Below are positions 6,236 to 7,147 of a DNA stretch of 7,147 nucleotides, one piece after another (the first letter of the stretch is position 1; the number at the start of each line of letters is the position of its first letter). Under the pieces are notes generated by a model. It worked only from the letters and a program-made list of their open reading frames with translations, was not told the origin of the DNA and did no database searches. The stretch is from Desulfobulbaceae bacterium UBA5173. Its GTDB lineage: Bacteria; Desulfobacterota; Desulfobulbia; Desulfobulbales; Desulfobulbaceae. The stretch covers positions 1 through 7,147 of the forward strand of contig DHWV01000109.1 of NCBI GenBank assembly GCA_002413355.1. Reading direction: 5' to 3'. The position numbers and the translations under genes were made by a program.

Positions 6236-6264
6236 TTGCAAAGCAAAGCATAAAACGCTATGTT
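6236..6264 (+). promoter_or_regulatory. Candidate promoter for paralog D
   Basis: TTGCAA (6236-6241) and TATGTT (6259-6264) at 17 bp spacing each match four of six consensus sigma70 bases. RNA would start near 6271, giving a leader of about 113 bases that begins with the stem-loop at 6277-6305. An alternative -10, TAAAAT (6228-6233), lacks a good -35. Low certainty. Confidence 0.3.
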
Positions 6265-6276
6265 TTGTCAACTATG

Positions 6277-6305
6277 AGTTGCCCTGAATGTATCAGGATG
6301 CAACT
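6277..6305 (+). other. Stem-loop in the leader of paralog D
   Basis: AGTTGC (6277-6282) pairs with GCAACT (6300-6305). CCTGA (6283-6287) pairs with TCAGG (6293-6297) around the loop ATGTA. This gives an 11-bp stem with a 2-base bulge. It is not followed by a U-tract, so it is better seen as a structured leader element upstream of the terminator-like hairpin at 6339-6364. Confidence 0.5.
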
Positions 6306-6338
6306 GAAGCGGAGCTGACGTAACGTGTTGTGATGTAT

Positions 6339-6364
6339 CCGTCCGCAGGGTGTGGACGGTTTTT
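6339..6364 (+). terminator. Terminator-like hairpin just before the ribosome binding site of paralog D (candidate attenuator)
   Basis: CCGTCC (6339-6344) pairs with GGACGG (6354-6359). A wobble and a C-G pair extend the stem to 8 bp with an AGGGT loop, and TTTTT (6360-6364) follows directly. The Shine-Dalgarno AGAGGAGGAG (6370-6379) and ATG (6384) come immediately after. GCGGA (6309-6313) can pair with TCCGC (6342-6346) in the left arm, a short possible antiterminator. The arrangement mirrors that before paralog A. Confidence 0.65.
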
Positions 6365-6383
6365 CAACAGAGGAGGAGAAAAA

Positions 6384-7073
6384 ATGAAAAAGGTAGCAAT
6401 CGGATTCACCTTGGGCATTGCATTGGCAATAGCAGGCTCGGCTATGGCGCAGATGAGCAACCCGGCATCAAGCATGGCTAACGGCATTGCCGCCAGCATG
6501 GCCAGCGGCATGATGCAAGGTGTCAACCAGCAGGTCAGCGGCAACGTTAAAATGGATGCCCTGTTCTCTACCGACGCAGACCAGACGGCGCAATCCTCTC
6601 AGGCAAGCGTGCTGGACATCCGGCAGATGATTGAGCAGGCTGTGCAGAACATGCCCCAGCAGCAGCGTGACTCTTTGGCCCAGCAACTGACTCAGCAAAA
6701 TCTGGGCTTAATGCCGCAGGCGGCCGCCGCCAAGATCAGAGATCAAGTGCGCGGAACCATCCTGATGGACCGCTACAAGAACATTTCCGCTATGGCTCCG
6801 AACCTGTACCGGAGCAACATCCAGCCACAGATGGTGCAGACCATCATCAGCAACATCAAACCATGGGAGCTGCCGAACCGCTTCAAGAGCAAGATGATGC
6901 CGATGATCGTTGGGCAAGTCAGCAACCAGATCAAGACCCCGCAGATTGGTTATATGCAGGAAGGCATCGGTGACAGCACATTCCCGAACGTGCCTGGAAT
7001 GCCTGGTGTTGGCGCAGTCAGTGGCAAGATCAAACAGCAGCAAATGCAGTTCATGCAGGATGGCATGAAATAA
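6384..7073 (+). CDS. Paralog D: largest exported Met/Gln-rich protein of the family
   Basis: The 229-residue reading from ATG 6384 is preferred over a GTG at 6330. It has a strong AGAGGAGGAG Shine-Dalgarno and starts with a clear Sec signal peptide, MKKVAIGFTL..., cut after SAMA (residue 22). The upstream in-frame codons overlap the terminator-like hairpin. The mature 207 residues contain 20 Met by hand count and no Cys. Residues 23-50 are a small-residue/Met stretch (SSMANGIAASMASGMMQG). A Gln-rich middle (about 80-125) is unique to D. The family core is Y142-R-S-N-I146-Q-P-Q-M150 ... I158-K-P-W161, followed by the C-like block to P201 with K-S-K-M-M-P and M-Q-E-G-I. A GC-rich hairpin starts 3 bases after the stop codon. 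The family and function are not recognised; export to the periplasm or beyond is well supported. Confidence 0.88.
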   Translation: MKKVAIGFTLGIALAIAGSAMAQMSNPASSMANGIAASMASGMMQGVNQQVSGNVKMDALFSTDADQTAQSSQASVLDIRQMIEQAVQNMPQQQRDSLAQQLTQQNLGLMPQAAAAKIRDQVRGTILMDRYKNISAMAPNLYRSNIQPQMVQTIISNIKPWELPNRFKSKMMPMIVGQVSNQIKTPQIGYMQEGIGDSTFPNVPGMPGVGAVSGKIKQQQMQFMQDGMK

Positions 7074-7075
7074 AT

Positions 7076-7099
7076 TACCCCGCCCCTTGGGGCGGGGTA
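7076..7099 (+). terminator. GC-rich perfect hairpin directly after paralog D
   Basis: TACCCCGCCCC (7076-7086) and GGGGCGGGGTA (7089-7099) are perfect complements with only TT between them, starting 3 bases after the stop codon. A clean U-tract is absent (TCGTACAAATGATTTT follows). It may terminate transcription, protect the 3' end, or be one copy of a repeated palindrome. Confidence 0.6.
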
Positions 7100-7122
7100 T
7101 CGTACAAATGATTTTAAAGATG

Positions 7123-7142
7123 CGTCGCAAGCGACGGGGTAT
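7123..7142. repeat. Small palindrome sharing a tail with the preceding hairpin
   Basis: CGTCGC (7123-7128) and GCGACG (7131-7136) form a 6-bp stem around AA. CGGGGTAT occurs both at 7093-7100, ending the previous hairpin, and at 7135-7142. Two neighbouring palindromes with the same 8-base tail resemble REP-like intergenic elements. The window ends before the unit can be delimited. Confidence 0.35.
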
Positions 7143-7147
7143 TAGAC

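Larger units (their letters stand above)
6093..6383 (+). other. Non-coding leader region between paralogs C and D
   Basis: This stretch of about 290 bases contains no gene of usual size. It holds a possible 8-residue peptide ORF (6204-6230), a bulged hairpin ATGCTTGC/GCAAAGCAT (6232-6239 with 6243-6251), a promoter-like pair (6236-6264), a stem-loop (6277-6305) and a terminator-like hairpin (6339-6364) directly before the Shine-Dalgarno of D. The first 110 bases show nothing I can name. Confidence 0.6.

Noticed and set aside
6330..6383. N-terminal extension of paralog D from GTG 6330
   Set aside because: The codons coincide with the terminator-like hairpin and the Shine-Dalgarno, and the signal peptide begins at 6384.
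1..7147. CRISPR array, tRNA or rRNA genes, transposase or integrase genes
   Set aside because: No regularly spaced direct repeats, cloverleaf sequences, rRNA-like segments or recombinase motifs were seen on either strand.

Overview
The window looks like a stretch of a Gram-negative bacterial chromosome. Four genes encode proteins with classical Sec signal peptides, genes are preceded by good Shine-Dalgarno sequences, and several intrinsic-terminator-like hairpins are visible. All supported genes lie on the + strand. Moderate GC, small exported Met/Gln-rich proteins and a large beta-helix protein would be compatible with a Desulfobacterota-type organism (perhaps Desulfobulbales). That is an impression only: no marker gene is present and the taxon cannot be fixed from this sequence.

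Left part (1-1302): the last codons of an unidentified gene, coupled to a small PPC/DUF296-domain protein (76-513), then an AT-richer gene (559-1302) whose His/Asp motif resembles the zinc-dependent phospholipase C / S1-P1 nuclease fold. Bases 1303-1601 hold no large gene, but they carry several strong hairpins and a possible 37-codon ORF.

Middle (1602-4421): a 939-residue exported protein built as beta-helix, two PKD/Ig-like domains, and a second beta-helix. The two helices begin with clearly related sequences, so the protein arose by internal duplication.

Right part (4422-7147): four small exported proteins (A 4685-5032, B 5057-5392, C 5543-6025, D 6384-7073), rich in Met and Gln and free of Cys in their mature parts. 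They share a core, Y-x-x-M-x-x-K ... I-Q-P-x-M, and in A, C and D this is followed by [IL]-[KR]-P. They form a tandem paralogous family that I do not recognise. C and D are about 62% identical over a 60-residue block (hand count).

The first and last members (A and D) each have a terminator-like hairpin plus U-tract placed immediately before the Shine-Dalgarno sequence. This suggests attenuation or riboswitch-like control of the family. The beta-helix protein and the paralogs lie together and are all exported, so they may build or act on one extracytoplasmic structure. This functional link is inference from co-location only.
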